A stretch of 64,000 bases of DNA from Desulfovibrionaceae bacterium (GCA_009782775.1 WRIL01000002.1:1-64000), one strand, 5' to 3'; shown: positions 1-10,245, counted from the stretch's first letter. The notes: generated by a model from the sequence alone, not told the origin. Numbers and translations are program-made.

Positions 1-288
1 CAGGGGATTGGCCCCCAGCATGGCCACATCGTTGACCGTGCCGTGCACGGCCAGGCTCCCGATGTCGCCTCCCGGAAATTCCAGGGGATCAACCGTGTAG
101 GAATCCGTGCTCATGGCCAGGGGGCCGGATAGGTTCAGCAGGGCCGCGTCGTCCAGGCTGCGCAGCGCGGGGTTATCAAAATGGCGCAGAAATAGCCCGG
201 TGATCAGGCGGTGCGAGGCCCGGCCGCCGCTGCCGGCATCCAGGGTAAGGAATCCGCCGGGACCGGCGGAGGTGGTCGGTTGGGGCAT
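1..288 (-). CDS. hypE: Hydrogenase expression/formation protein HypE, N-terminal part, truncated by window edge
   Basis: Reverse translation from ATG at 288 gives MPQPTTSAGPGGFLTLDAGSGGRASHRLITGLFLRHF...DDAALLNLSGPLAMSTDSYTVDPLEFPGGDIGSLAVHGTVNDVAMLGANPL, with HypE signatures (GSGGR, FPGGDIG, GTVNDVAMLGA). Starts just after the hypD stop. Not in the ORF track. Confidence 0.93.
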   Translation of the reverse strand, partial: MPQPTTSAGPGGFLTLDAGSGGRASHRLITGLFLRHFDNPALRSLDDAALLNLSGPLAMSTDSYTVDPLEFPGGDIGSLAVHGTVNDVAMLGANPL

Positions 289-290
289 GG

Positions 291-1409
291 CTATCCTGCC
301 TGGTATTGATGGTAGGCGGCGCAGCTTCCCTCGGCGGAGACCATGCAGGCCCCCACAGGGGTGGCCGGGGTGCAGGCCTTGCCGAAGAGCGGGCAGTCCG
401 GCGGCCGGATCCGGCCCCGGAGCACTTCGCCGCAACGGCATCCGGGAGGAGGAGGGCTTTCCCGGACTTCTAGGCCGAAGACCCGCCAGGCGTCAAAATC
501 CGCATAGTCCGCACGCGGGATCAGCCCGCTGGCCGGGATGCGCCCCAGCCCGCGCCAGAGCGCGTCGCGGGGCTCGAAGATCTCGTCCAGGATCCGCCTA
601 GCCCTGGGGTTGCCCGCAGGGGACACGGCCCGGAGGTATTGGTTGAAGATGGCTGGCCGGCCGGCGATCAGCGATTCCAGGATCAGGATCAGGGACTGTA
701 AAATATCCGCTGCTTCGAAGCCGCTGATCACTCCGGGACGGCCGAATTCTTCCGCGATAAAGCTGTACGGTCCGACCCCCAGCACAGTGGAAACATGCCC
801 CGGCAGAATGAAGGCGGAGACGGGAGGGACGCCCTTTCCCCGATCCTCGGCCAGCAGGGCGCGCAGGGCCGGAGGCACCAGCTTGTGCAGGCTGAGGACG
901 AAAAAATTGCCTATTTTCTCACGCCGGGCCGACTGCAGGCAGGCGGCCACCGCCGGGGCGGTGGTCTCAAAGCCGGCGGCCAGGAAAACCACCCGGTCCG
1001 CTGGACGCCTTTGGGCCAGTTGCAGGGCTTCCAGCGGGGAATAGACCACCTCCACCCTTGCCCCTTTGCCCCTGGCTTCTTTCAGGCTGAGGCCACCCGG
1101 GCCTGGTACGCGCAGCATGTCGCCGAAGCTGGCCAGGATTAGATCTTTTTCCGCCAGACCGAGACAGGCGGCGATTTCACTATCATGGGTTACGCACACC
1201 GGGCAGCCGGGGCCGGAGAGATGGGTAAGGCCCGGGGGCAGCAGGGAACGCAAGCCGCTACGGAAGATGCTTACCGTATGGGTACCGCAGACCTCCATGA
1301 AACGCGCCGGCCGGCCGTAAGTTTCCAGGAGCTTGCCAAGTTTGTCCAGCAGGGCGCGCCCTAGGGCCGGATCCGCCAGGGCCGCGGAAATATTGATTGC
1401 TTTGCTCAT
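291..1409 (-). CDS. hypD: Hydrogenase maturation protein HypD
   Basis: RFMEVCGTHTVSIFRSGLRSLLPPGLTHLSGPGCPVCVT and the C-terminal Cys motifs are typical of HypD; adjacent to hypE. Confidence 0.96.
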   Translation of the reverse strand: MSKAINISAALADPALGRALLDKLGKLLETYGRPARFMEVCGTHTVSIFRSGLRSLLPPGLTHLSGPGCPVCVTHDSEIAACLGLAEKDLILASFGDMLRVPGPGGLSLKEARGKGARVEVVYSPLEALQLAQRRPADRVVFLAAGFETTAPAVAACLQSARREKIGNFFVLSLHKLVPPALRALLAEDRGKGVPPVSAFILPGHVSTVLGVGPYSFIAEEFGRPGVISGFEAADILQSLILILESLIAGRPAIFNQYLRAVSPAGNPRARRILDEIFEPRDALWRGLGRIPASGLIPRADYADFDAWRVFGLEVRESPPPPGCRCGEVLRGRIRPPDCPLFGKACTPATPVGACMVSAEGSCAAYHQYQAG

Positions 1410-1421
1410 GGCCCGGATAGC

Positions 1422-3275
1422 TTACTCCCGGTCAATGATCCTGGCAAGATGCCCGCGCAGTGCTTGCAGACGGGCCTGTCCCAGGCCGGGGATCTGGAGC
1501 AGGGAAACGTCCTCTGCCTGGCTCATGGCCTGGATAGAGCCGAATTTTTCCCAGAGTTTACGGATCAGCGCCGTCCCGAATCCGGGGATGCGTTCCAGCT
1601 CGCTTTGCAGTTGCAGGTTGGAACGGCTCCGGCGATGCCGTCCCAAGGCATAATCGTGGGCCTGGTTGCGCAGGTGTTGTAGGAAGAGTAGTTCTTCCGA
1701 GCCGGGCTTGAGGTTCAGGGGGTTGGAGCGTCCGGGCAGGAATACGCGGTCTTCCAGGTTGCCGGCTCGCCGGTCGCTACGCCCGCCGGCGGTTCTGCCC
1801 TTGGCGATGGCGGCCAGGGTAAATTCCTCTTTCAACCCCTGTACGGCCAAGGCGCGGCCGACGGCCTGGAGCTGTCCCTTGCCGCCGTCAATGAGCAGCA
1901 AGTCCGGCCAGGGAGGCCCTTCCGCGCCCCGGCGGGTGGCCCAGGCGCTGAGTGCTGCGTAATCGTCGCCGTGGTTGTTTTCAAAGGTGTAGCTGCGCCA
2001 GGCGTCCGGCGTGGCGCGGCCGTGGAGGAAGACCACCAGCCCCACGCGGGTGGAAGAGCCGGAGGTGTGGGAGACATCCACTACCTCAATGCGGTCCACC
2101 GGCTGCTCGCGCAGGAAGGCCCTGCCCAGCAGGGCGGGGAGGTTTATCCCTTTGCGACGGCGGGCTTGGTCCCGGGCATTGGCCGCGGCCAGGCCGATGA
2201 GTTCGGCCTCCGGGCCGCCTTTGGGAATGGACAGTTGTACCCGGCTGCCCCGTTGCTCGCTCAGAACTGCAGCCACCTCCCACAGGCTGAAGATCCCTTC
2301 CGCCTGGCGGCCAGGATCCCAGGGCAGCATCACCAGGGGAGGCGTGTTTTCGGTCCAGGCGTAGTACTGAGGCAGAAAGCTGGCCAGGAGTTCGGCGGCG
2401 TTTTCCAGGCCCAGGCCGGGCCAGAAATAATTCCGGCTGCCCAAGAGGCGTCCTCCGCGCACCATGAGCAGCCCGAGACCGAGGCCGTCCTCGTTCTCCA
2501 TCATCCCTATGGCGTCCAAGTCCACTTCTTCCGGCAGGACTACGGCCTGTTTTTCCAGGGTGTGCTTCACCGCCCGGATCTGGTCGCGCAATCCGGCCGC
2601 TTTTTCATATTCCAGCAGCGATGCGGCCCGGCGCATTTCTTCGGTCAACAAGCACAAGAGTTCGCTGGACTTGCCTTCCAGGAGCAGGATTACCCTGTCC
2701 ACCAGGGCCGCGTATTCTTCAGGAGGGACTTGCAGCACGCAGGGGGCTAGGCACTGCTTCAGATGATGGTACAGGCAGGGCCGGGAGCGGTTTTTCATGC
2801 CGCGATCCGTGCAGCGGCGCAAGGGAAAAGCCTTGTGCAGGGCCTTCCATGTGGCTTTGGCATCGCTGGCGGAGGAAAAAGGCCCGAAATGTCGGGGTTT
2901 TCCGTGGCCATATCCGCGCCCGGCCCGGCGTGTTATTTCCAGCCTGGGGTAAGGAGCTTCCGGGTCCAGGCGGAACAGGAGGTGGTCTTTGTCGTCCCGT
3001 AGCAGGATATTGTAATGGGGCCGGTGCTTTTTGATCAGTCCGGCTTCCAGCAGAAAGGCTTCGTTGTCCGTGCCCGTGCTGATGGTTTCCACCTGCCCGG
3101 CCCGCTCCAGCATGGCCCTGGTCTTGGGCGGCAGGCTATCTACAGGGCGAAAATAGGCGGCCAGCCGACGGCGCAGATTTTTGGCTTTGCCCACATAGAG
3201 AATTGTCCCCGGTCCGCTGGAGAAAAGATAAACCCCCGGGGTTTGTGGAATGCGGCTCAGGTCCGGTTTTTCCAT
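1422..3275 (-). CDS. uvrC: Excinuclease ABC subunit C
   Basis: GIY-YIG start (GVYLFSSGPGTILYVGKAKNLRRRL), UvrC homology region (VVDVSHTSGSSTRVGLVVF...DLLLIDGGKGQL), C-terminal HhH. Confidence 0.97.
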   Translation of the reverse strand: MEKPDLSRIPQTPGVYLFSSGPGTILYVGKAKNLRRRLAAYFRPVDSLPPKTRAMLERAGQVETISTGTDNEAFLLEAGLIKKHRPHYNILLRDDKDHLLFRLDPEAPYPRLEITRRAGRGYGHGKPRHFGPFSSASDAKATWKALHKAFPLRRCTDRGMKNRSRPCLYHHLKQCLAPCVLQVPPEEYAALVDRVILLLEGKSSELLCLLTEEMRRAASLLEYEKAAGLRDQIRAVKHTLEKQAVVLPEEVDLDAIGMMENEDGLGLGLLMVRGGRLLGSRNYFWPGLGLENAAELLASFLPQYYAWTENTPPLVMLPWDPGRQAEGIFSLWEVAAVLSEQRGSRVQLSIPKGGPEAELIGLAAANARDQARRRKGINLPALLGRAFLREQPVDRIEVVDVSHTSGSSTRVGLVVFLHGRATPDAWRSYTFENNHGDDYAALSAWATRRGAEGPPWPDLLLIDGGKGQLQAVGRALAVQGLKEEFTLAAIAKGRTAGGRSDRRAGNLEDRVFLPGRSNPLNLKPGSEELLFLQHLRNQAHDYALGRHRRSRSNLQLQSELERIPGFGTALIRKLWEKFGSIQAMSQAEDVSLLQIPGLGQARLQALRGHLARIIDRE

Positions 3276-3414
3276 TTTTTGAGTTTTAACCTTTGCCTTC
3301 TTTGGGCGTCAAGAAGGGGGAATATTATAAATCACCAAAGCTTGCCATTTTTTATATTCTATACGATAAAATTGACAGAATAACACAAAATACAGCCACG
3401 GCCAATAAGGCACG

Positions 3415-4980
3415 ATGTCAGGGGGCATTATGCGAAGGTCATTTTGCATTATTGCGGTTATTTCCACGGTCATTTCCTGCGGGATCGCCATGCTCGCTTT
3501 ATCCTTGGTCGGCGGCGGCATCTTGGTGGCCGGCTTGGCGTCCGTGCCACTGGTGGGCCTAGTGGTTTATCTGCTCCTGGTAAAATTTGTGGGCCGGAGC
3601 ATGGATGCGCTTGAACAGGCCATACTCTCCCTGGCGCGGAGCGATTTTAAAAGAAATGACGAACTGATGAATGTTCACGGCGATATGCAAAGATCATTCG
3701 CGGCCCTGGAGGAGCTGCGGCTAAAGAGCCGTGGCTGGTATGACCGCTTTCATGGCTTTGTGTCCGGCGTTTCCCAGCCCTTTTTCGTGACGGACACGGA
3801 AGAGAGAATCACCCTCACCAACGACTGGCTGATGGACATGCTGGAAATTGACGGACCCAAGGAAGCCCTGTACGGTCGCCTAGTGGGCGATGTCTTCTAT
3901 AATGAGCCCGGCCGCAAGACCCTGATCGGCAAATCCATGAAGACCCGCGAGATTTTCCACAATGTGGAGCTGATCGTCAATGGGCATAAGGGAAAAAAGA
4001 CCAATGTGATGACCGCCATACGGTATCTCGCGGATTCCGATGACCAGGTCTTCGGTTGCCTGGGTTTGTATTATGACATATCGGAGACCAGAAGGCAGGA
4101 GGAGCGGCTCAAGGGCAATGCCGAGAAATTTTCCGAAATCGCCAGGCAGAGCCTGGAAATTATAGATAAACTCAGTGAGACCACCGAAAGGCTGGATCAG
4201 GATGTCCAGGGCGTTACGGAAAAAGCGGAGATGCAGCAAAAAAGCACGGGCGCAACCTCGGCCATCATGGTGCAGATGAAAAATTCTCTGGAGCAGGTCG
4301 CCGAGAGCGCCGACTCCGCTTCCAAGCAGGCCGCTGCCGCCAGCGACCGGGTGAAGGTCGGGTCCGAGATGCTCGGAGAATCGGTCAGCACCATACAGAA
4401 TGCCCAGGATCTGGCCGCCGCCCTGCGTAAGGACATGGGAGATCTAGGTAAGAAGACCGAGGACATCGGGCAAGTGCTCAACGTCATCGCCGACATTGCG
4501 GATCAGACCAACCTTCTGGCCCTGAATGCCGCCATAGAAGCGGCTAGGGCCGGGGACGCCGGGCGTGGCTTTGCCGTGGTGGCCGACGAGGTGCGCAAGC
4601 TGGCGGAAAAAACCATGACCGCCACCAAGGAGATTGAAGCGGCCATCAAGGGCATGCAGGATAGCGCCAGGGGCAATGTGCGCAATACCGAAATCGCTTC
4701 GGACGCCATCCGCCATGGCACGGAAATGGTTGAGCGTTCCGGGGTCATTTTGCGGGAGGCGGTGAATTTTGTGGAAACAACCGCCGATGCTGTGCATGTG
4801 ATTGTTTCCGCCACCGAAGAACAGGCCGATGCCATCAACCACGCCACCCAGTCCACGGAGCAGATCCACAAGCTGGCGGAGGGGCTTTTCTTGTCCATGC
4901 AGCAAAGTGAACAGGTCGTGCGGGATGTGGAGGAAATCACTAAAAACCTGCACCAGGTCGTGGCGGATATACACAGCTGA
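3415..4980 (+). CDS. Methyl-accepting chemotaxis protein with PAS domain
   Basis: N-terminal TM segments, PAS-like region, MCP signalling hairpin [40 protein letters not shown]. Start may be 3430 rather than 3415. Confidence 0.95.
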   Translation: MSGGIMRRSFCIIAVISTVISCGIAMLALSLVGGGILVAGLASVPLVGLVVYLLLVKFVGRSMDALEQAILSLARSDFKRNDELMNVHGDMQRSFAALEELRLKSRGWYDRFHGFVSGVSQPFFVTDTEERITLTNDWLMDMLEIDGPKEALYGRLVGDVFYNEPGRKTLIGKSMKTREIFHNVELIVNGHKGKKTNVMTAIRYLADSDDQVFGCLGLYYDISETRRQEERLKGNAEKFSEIARQSLEIIDKLSETTERLDQDVQGVTEKAEMQQKSTGATSAIMVQMKNSLEQVAESADSASKQAAAASDRVKVGSEMLGESVSTIQNAQDLAAALRKDMGDLGKKTEDIGQVLNVIADIADQTNLLALNAAIEAARAGDAGRGFAVVADEVRKLAEKTMTATKEIEAAIKGMQDSARGNVRNTEIASDAIRHGTEMVERSGVILREAVNFVETTADAVHVIVSATEEQADAINHATQSTEQIHKLAEGLFLSMQQSEQVVRDVEEITKNLHQVVADIHS

Positions 4981-5022
4981 CGAGTGGGCCGCTAGGACAT
5001 GCCGCCCTTACGGGCGGCGTTG

Positions 5023-5056
5023 GAAGCCATCTCAAAATCACTTTTGAGATGGCTTC
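5023..5056. terminator. Hairpin between convergent genes, probable bidirectional terminator
   Basis: GAAGCCATCTCAAAA-TCAC-TTTTGAGATGGCTTC: 15-bp stem between the MCP gene (+) and comM (-). Confidence 0.75.
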
Positions 5057-6586
5057 TTAGGTTCTCTCCCGGTCCAGGGCGCGGCAGTTGATGGCCTCGG
5101 CCAAGTGCCGTACCTCGAGCCGTTCCTCTTCGGCTAGGTCGGCGATGGTGCGGGCCAGACGCAGGATGCGGGTATGGGCACGGGCGGAGAGTCCGAGCTT
5201 TTGCATGGCCTGCCCCAGAAATTTATGGCTTGGTTCATCCAGGGCGCAATGTTTTTCCAGGAGGTTTCCGTACAGGTCCGCGTTGCTGCGGCAGACGGAT
5301 CCGGCGTAGCGTAGCCGTTGCAGTTCCCTAGCCCGGACCACCCGGACGCGCATCTGGGCGGAAGAAGCGCCGGGCGCGCGAGCTCGCAATTCCGCGTAAG
5401 GAACCGCCGGAACTTCGATGTGCAGGTCCAGGCGGTCCAGAAGGGGGCCGGAGAGCCTAGCGCGGTAGCGTAGCACTTCCTTGGGGGAACAGGCGCAACG
5501 GCGGGAAGGATCGCCATAATAACCGCAGGGGCACGGATTCATGGCCGCCACCAGCATGATCCGGGCCGGGTAGCTGACCGCGGCCGCAGCCCTGGACAGG
5601 GTGATCTTTCCGTCTTCCAGGGGTTGGCGCAGGGCCTCCAGGGTATGCTTGGAGAATTCCGGCAGCTCATCCAGAAAGAGCACTCCCCGGTGGGCTAGGG
5701 AAATTTCTCCCGGCTTGGGATTGGCCGCGCCGCCCACTAGGCCGGCGTAGGAAACGGTATGGTGTGGGGCGCGGAAAGGCTGGCGGCGGATCAGCCCTTC
5801 GCCCGCCTTAAGCTGCCCGGCTACACTGTAAATGCGGGTTACTTCTAGGGCTTCGTCAAAGTCCAGGGGAGGCAGGATGCCGGGCAGACGTTGGGCCAGC
5901 ATGGTCTTGCCGCTGCCCGGAGGCCCAAGGAGCAGGAGATTATGCCCGCCGGCGGCGGCCAGTTCCACGGCCCGTTTGGCATACTCCTGTCCCTTGATCT
6001 CGGCGAAGTCAAAAAGACATTCCCCACTGAAGTTTTCCCGGTTTAATTCCGCCCGCACGGGTTCAAGGGGGAGCCGTCCGGACAGAAAGGCCACGGCTTC
6101 CGAAAGATTGCGCGTCCCGTACACTGCCACCCCCGAGATCACCGCAGCTTCCTTGGCGTTATCCGCGGGCGTCAGCAAACCGCGCGCCTGGCGCTGGGCC
6201 GCCAGAGCGGCCATCGGCAAAACGCCGGGAACCCAGCGCAGTTCTCCGGTGAGGGAGAGTTCTCCCAGGCAGAAAAAGCCCTCCAGGGCCTCTGGAGGCA
6301 GGGTGCCGGTGGCGGCCAGCAATCCCAGGGCCAAGGGCAGATCATAGGCCGAGCCGGCCTTGCGGCAATCAGCCGGGGCTAGGTTGACGGTCAGCCGCCC
6401 GCCGGGGAGGGTGAAGCCGCAGTTGCGCAAGGCGGTGAAGACTCGGCCGCCGGCTTCCCGCACTGCGCCTTCGGCCAGACCCACTAGGCTGAAGCTGGGC
6501 AGCCCGCCGCGGGTGAAATCCGCTTCCAGGCTGATCTCGGTGGCTTCCACTCCCTCCAGGGCCGCGCAGGAAACTTTGGCTAACAT
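5057..6586 (-). CDS. comM: YifB/ComM family Mg-chelatase-like AAA ATPase
   Basis: GPPGSGKTMLAQRLPGILPPL, FLDELPEF, MNPCPCGYYGD. Confidence 0.95.
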   Translation of the reverse strand: MLAKVSCAALEGVEATEISLEADFTRGGLPSFSLVGLAEGAVREAGGRVFTALRNCGFTLPGGRLTVNLAPADCRKAGSAYDLPLALGLLAATGTLPPEALEGFFCLGELSLTGELRWVPGVLPMAALAAQRQARGLLTPADNAKEAAVISGVAVYGTRNLSEAVAFLSGRLPLEPVRAELNRENFSGECLFDFAEIKGQEYAKRAVELAAAGGHNLLLLGPPGSGKTMLAQRLPGILPPLDFDEALEVTRIYSVAGQLKAGEGLIRRQPFRAPHHTVSYAGLVGGAANPKPGEISLAHRGVLFLDELPEFSKHTLEALRQPLEDGKITLSRAAAAVSYPARIMLVAAMNPCPCGYYGDPSRRCACSPKEVLRYRARLSGPLLDRLDLHIEVPAVPYAELRARAPGASSAQMRVRVVRARELQRLRYAGSVCRSNADLYGNLLEKHCALDEPSHKFLGQAMQKLGLSARAHTRILRLARTIADLAEEERLEVRHLAEAINCRALDRERT

Positions 6587-6592
6587 AACACC

Positions 6593-9500
6593 TCAACCCT
6601 GGTCCTCATCCCTGGCGGTGCCGGGGAAGCAGAGGTCGTACATGGTCCGGATGTATTCACTGTTACGGTTCAGATAAAAAGACAGGGCCTTGGAAAAATG
6701 CTCGCCCACTAGGCCGTCCACGAACATCTGGCTGACCTCGTGCGTCCTGGAAAGGACCAGTTGAGACCTAGCCAGGATCAGGCGTTCTTCTCCGCTCATG
6801 TCTGCCACCAGGCGTTTCAGGGCTGGCTGTGCCTGGGGCAGATAATTCCAGAAATACATCAAATCCAAGGCGTTGGCGATGGAGGCCACCCGCAGGGGCA
6901 GGTTATTTTCCCTAGTCAATTCCAGCAGGTTTTCCGGGTGGACCAGGAGGCGCAGGATATGCTTTTCCGGGTAGGCCAGTTCAAGGCGGGTGTAGGTTTC
7001 TAGGAGCTGGCGGATCTTGTTGCCGTAATCCATAAAGCGCAAGCGCAGGTTATTTTGCCGGTCGGCCGTCCCTTCAATGATTCCGCCCACCGTGTCCGAG
7101 GCGGTCTTGGAGATGATGGCCGCGCCCAGTTGCAGGTAGACTTCCGGATTCAGAGCACCTAGGTGGTGCATGAGCATGAGCAGGAGATGGTGATAGAAGA
7201 TGGAGCAGGGGATGGCCAGGATGCTGCGGAACAAGTTGCCGACGGCCGCGGCTCGAGGCAGGCCGCGGTAGATGTTGTGCGAGGCGATATACAGACCGTT
7301 GCCCAGGGACATGGAGGCAAAAACCAGGGCCGGAGAGTTTTGCAGAGTGAGTCCCAGGTTTTTTTCCAGGAGCAGGTAACGCATGCCCAGTTCCAGCAGG
7401 GGGACGGAGAAACCCGTGTACATCAGCGAGTCGCAGATCCGCGATACATTGATGTAGTCGCTCCAGCGTAGGAGGGAACGGCGGAGCACCCCGCCGCCAA
7501 GCAGGGCTTGGGCGATATTGCGCAGGGCGGTAATCGTGAACCATATCAAGGCGCCGAACCAGGCCAGAAACCACCAGGGCTGGGTATATAGGAAGGTCAG
7601 CATGGCGGCGGTCAGCCCCAGCAGCACTTTCAAGCCGTTCAGGACGTGGTTATTCAGGTGGATTAAAGATAGCCGCGTCCCTTCGCCGTTCGCGCGGGGG
7701 GCGAAGCCGTTGTCCTGGGTATTGGCGATGCCGCCGATGGTGATGATGTTGCCCTGGCGGTTATAGGTGGCCATTTCGTTGTAAATCCAGCTCATTTTTC
7801 CGCGCCGCCACGGGCGCGTCCATCCGGCCAAGGCGCGGATAGGGGAGGAATTGAAGACGGAGTTCGCGGCTGGCGGTGGATAAGTGATTGTAGGGGTCAT
7901 TTCCAGATGGATGGGCAGAGGCATTATGCCGTCGTACCCTTTCATCCGGCGCCGAGCGCGGAGGGGCAGGGTTTCAGGCGCCAGAAGTCCCATGCCGTGC
8001 CGCATGCTGGCGTTGCTGGTGGAATCCGTGCCGATGCGCGAACCAAGGGGACGGCGCAGGTAGTGTTTTTGCAGGGCCGGGAGGTTTTGCAGGATTTCTC
8101 TCAGCTTGGCGCAGCCTTCCGGATCGCCGTTTTCCCGGAGTTTATCCTTGAGCATGGCCCGGACGATATGTTTCAGGGGGAGCGGGCTGGGGTTGTTCAA
8201 GGCCTGTTGGAGCAGGCTGATCTCTTCCAGTTGCGGGGTGCGGCCGCTCTGCCATTCCTTGAGGTTGAAATTTTCTAGGTGGCTTATGCGGCCCTGGCAA
8301 TCCCAAAGCAGTTCCAGCACCTCCTCGGGGGAGAGATCCGCCGGACTCAGCCGGATGCTGGACTTGTTCCGCAGCTCCAGGAGTTTTTCGGTCAGAAGCT
8401 GCGGCGGCAAAAAGGCCAGTTCCGGCAGATCGTTCGCGCCGGCGGAAGCTTCCGGCGGATGTTCATGCACTTCTTTCAGCCAGGTGTTCAAAAGCACTTC
8501 CGGAGTCAGGCCGTTCAAGAAGCGCATTCGTTCCCGCAGAGGCTCCGGATCGGGGTCCCCGTCTCCTGGCGGATCCGCCAATTTCTTTTCCAGGGCCAGG
8601 TAACGGGTCTTGAGCGCGGGGAGCATCTGGCGGTGAGCCATTTCGGCCAGGTGCAGGGTGGAGGCTTGCCCAGCGCCTACAAATTCCAGGAATTTACCCT
8701 GCTCCAGGGGGGCCAGCTCTAGGTCCAGCCTGCGCCGGATTTCCGGCAGGGCGACGGCATTCCAGTATTCCAGGAGGCGTATGACCTGCGAGGTATTACA
8801 GGCGCTGATCCCGCGGCCTTCTTCCATGAGCAGCCGGATGGGCTTTTCCTGAAGGAATTCCAGGGCATCATCCTTGTCCATCATCCCGGCCGGCTCCCAA
8901 ATAAGGCTTATCTGCCTGTTTTTAAAAGGCGCGCGGTATTCCAGGCCGATGCGGATGCGGATGCCCAGGATGGCCGCGGCGCTGAACAGTTCGTGGGCCA
9001 TTTCCGGACTGATGTAGTTGTAGTAGATGATGATCAGGTGGCGCAGCCCCTTGATCCAGGCATCCATTAGCAGGTGGGTGGGATTTTTGCGGCCCTTGGT
9101 GTTGGCGTCATGCACATGATGGTCCATGGAGGCCTGGGTCAATGTTTCCGGCATCTCCAGCAGCCGGTACTGCCGTAGAAATTGCCGGACGATGCGCGGA
9201 TTGCCCGTAGCCGCCCGGCGGAAATCGTGGACCAGCATCATCCGCCGCCGGGGGTTTTCCCTGGAGAGCACGATCTCCTTCATCATCTGGATAAGCACCC
9301 TGGCCGTATTGTAGCGAAAGCCGGTCTGGGCGGAATGCCAGACCTCGTCCAGCAGGCTGCGCAGGGCCATGAGTCGGTATTCGGCCCGCTTGGCTTCGAT
9401 ATTGGCCAGGAGATTGATTACCGCAAGGGCCATGCGTTCGGCGTGGGAGCCCGCCAATTCCATGATGCCGTTGGGATGGAGCGAGGCTCCGAAAAGGGTC

Positions 9501-9622
9501 CGGTTCCGCGGGCCTTCCCCCCAGGCTTGGTCAACGATGGCCAGCAGATCGTGATCTCTCTGGTTGAAAAAAAAGAAAGGGTAGTCTTTTTTCATTGCGT
9601 AAATGAATTTGAGATGGCTCAC
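6593..9622 (-). CDS. Large uncharacterised protein: N-terminal PHP-like region, C-terminal multi-helix membrane region
   Basis: 1009-aa ORF; DHHVHDANTKG...THLLMDAWIKGLRHLIIIYYNYISPEMAHELFSAAAILGIRIRIGLEYRA resembles the PHP-domain pattern; C-terminal half has hydrophobic segments (VLLGLTAAMLTFLYTQPWWFLAWFGALIWFTITAL). Confidence 0.8.
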   Translation of the reverse strand: MSHLKFIYAMKKDYPFFFFNQRDHDLLAIVDQAWGEGPRNRTLFGASLHPNGIMELAGSHAERMALAVINLLANIEAKRAEYRLMALRSLLDEVWHSAQTGFRYNTARVLIQMMKEIVLSRENPRRRMMLVHDFRRAATGNPRIVRQFLRQYRLLEMPETLTQASMDHHVHDANTKGRKNPTHLLMDAWIKGLRHLIIIYYNYISPEMAHELFSAAAILGIRIRIGLEYRAPFKNRQISLIWEPAGMMDKDDALEFLQEKPIRLLMEEGRGISACNTSQVIRLLEYWNAVALPEIRRRLDLELAPLEQGKFLEFVGAGQASTLHLAEMAHRQMLPALKTRYLALEKKLADPPGDGDPDPEPLRERMRFLNGLTPEVLLNTWLKEVHEHPPEASAGANDLPELAFLPPQLLTEKLLELRNKSSIRLSPADLSPEEVLELLWDCQGRISHLENFNLKEWQSGRTPQLEEISLLQQALNNPSPLPLKHIVRAMLKDKLRENGDPEGCAKLREILQNLPALQKHYLRRPLGSRIGTDSTSNASMRHGMGLLAPETLPLRARRRMKGYDGIMPLPIHLEMTPTITYPPPAANSVFNSSPIRALAGWTRPWRRGKMSWIYNEMATYNRQGNIITIGGIANTQDNGFAPRANGEGTRLSLIHLNNHVLNGLKVLLGLTAAMLTFLYTQPWWFLAWFGALIWFTITALRNIAQALLGGGVLRRSLLRWSDYINVSRICDSLMYTGFSVPLLELGMRYLLLEKNLGLTLQNSPALVFASMSLGNGLYIASHNIYRGLPRAAAVGNLFRSILAIPCSIFYHHLLLMLMHHLGALNPEVYLQLGAAIISKTASDTVGGIIEGTADRQNNLRLRFMDYGNKIRQLLETYTRLELAYPEKHILRLLVHPENLLELTRENNLPLRVASIANALDLMYFWNYLPQAQPALKRLVADMSGEERLILARSQLVLSRTHEVSQMFVDGLVGEHFSKALSFYLNRNSEYIRTMYDLCFPGTARDEDQG

Positions 9623-9756
9623 GCCGTGATTTGACTATAAAATAGTCCCTGCGGTGATAATCCGCAATATAAAATTGCCTTGCGCGGGGCGCTCTCATAG
9701 GCGGGCGGAGAAGATATTCCTATTGACTAGCCTGCGTTTGCACCGTACTTGTTACC

Positions 9757-10245
9757 TTGAGCAGCAAAGCGCGGGAGAGAGAGCTTGTGTTTGCCGTGAG
9801 TATGGCCGCGCCACCCCTGGAAGGCCGGGTTGAGTCTCAAGGGAACAGCCTTTGGGAGCGCTGGAGTTCCGCCGGTCTGCGCATCAGGCGCTTCCGCCAT
9901 GGGCGGGACGGGTTCCTGGCCGTCTGGCTGGAGCCCTGGGTGGAGGAGGAGATCGCGGAGATCTGGAACGCCTCCCCCGGTGACGGTTTTTACTGCCATA
10001 CTCTGGCCTCCCGGCTGTGCTGGACAGCGCTTAGGACCTGCGCCCCGGGCGCGGAGGGTTGCGCCCCCTTCCCGGAGTTCCGCCCTCCCCTGCGCCGCGT
10101 CCTGGAGGAAGAAGGCCTGCTTGCGGCAGGTGAGAGAGTTTTGCGCCGGCGCTATGCGTTGCTTACCTTTTATCCTTTTCGGCGGGGCTGCGCGCCTTGC
10201 GCCTTGCGTTCGGAATGCCCGCAAGGGCAAAGGACAAGTATATGA
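9757..10245 (+). CDS. Hypothetical protein with C-terminal Cys cluster (GCAPCALRSEC)
   Basis: Open frame ending in an ATGA overlap with the next gene; start uncertain (TTG 9757, or about 9786/9802). Same-strand operon context supports it over the antisense ORF. Confidence 0.6.
   Translation: MSSKARERELVFAVSMAAPPLEGRVESQGNSLWERWSSAGLRIRRFRHGRDGFLAVWLEPWVEEEIAEIWNASPGDGFYCHTLASRLCWTALRTCAPGAEGCAPFPEFRPPLRRVLEEEGLLAAGERVLRRRYALLTFYPFRRGCAPCALRSECPQGQRTSI

Noticed and set aside
1971-2750. 259-aa plus-strand ORF opposite uvrC
   Set aside because: Antisense to clear UvrC homology; composition typical of shadow frames.
7790-7825. CCGCGCCGCCACGGGCGCG as another REP-like copy
   Set aside because: Short match within coding sequence and missing the paired hairpin; likely chance in GC-rich DNA.
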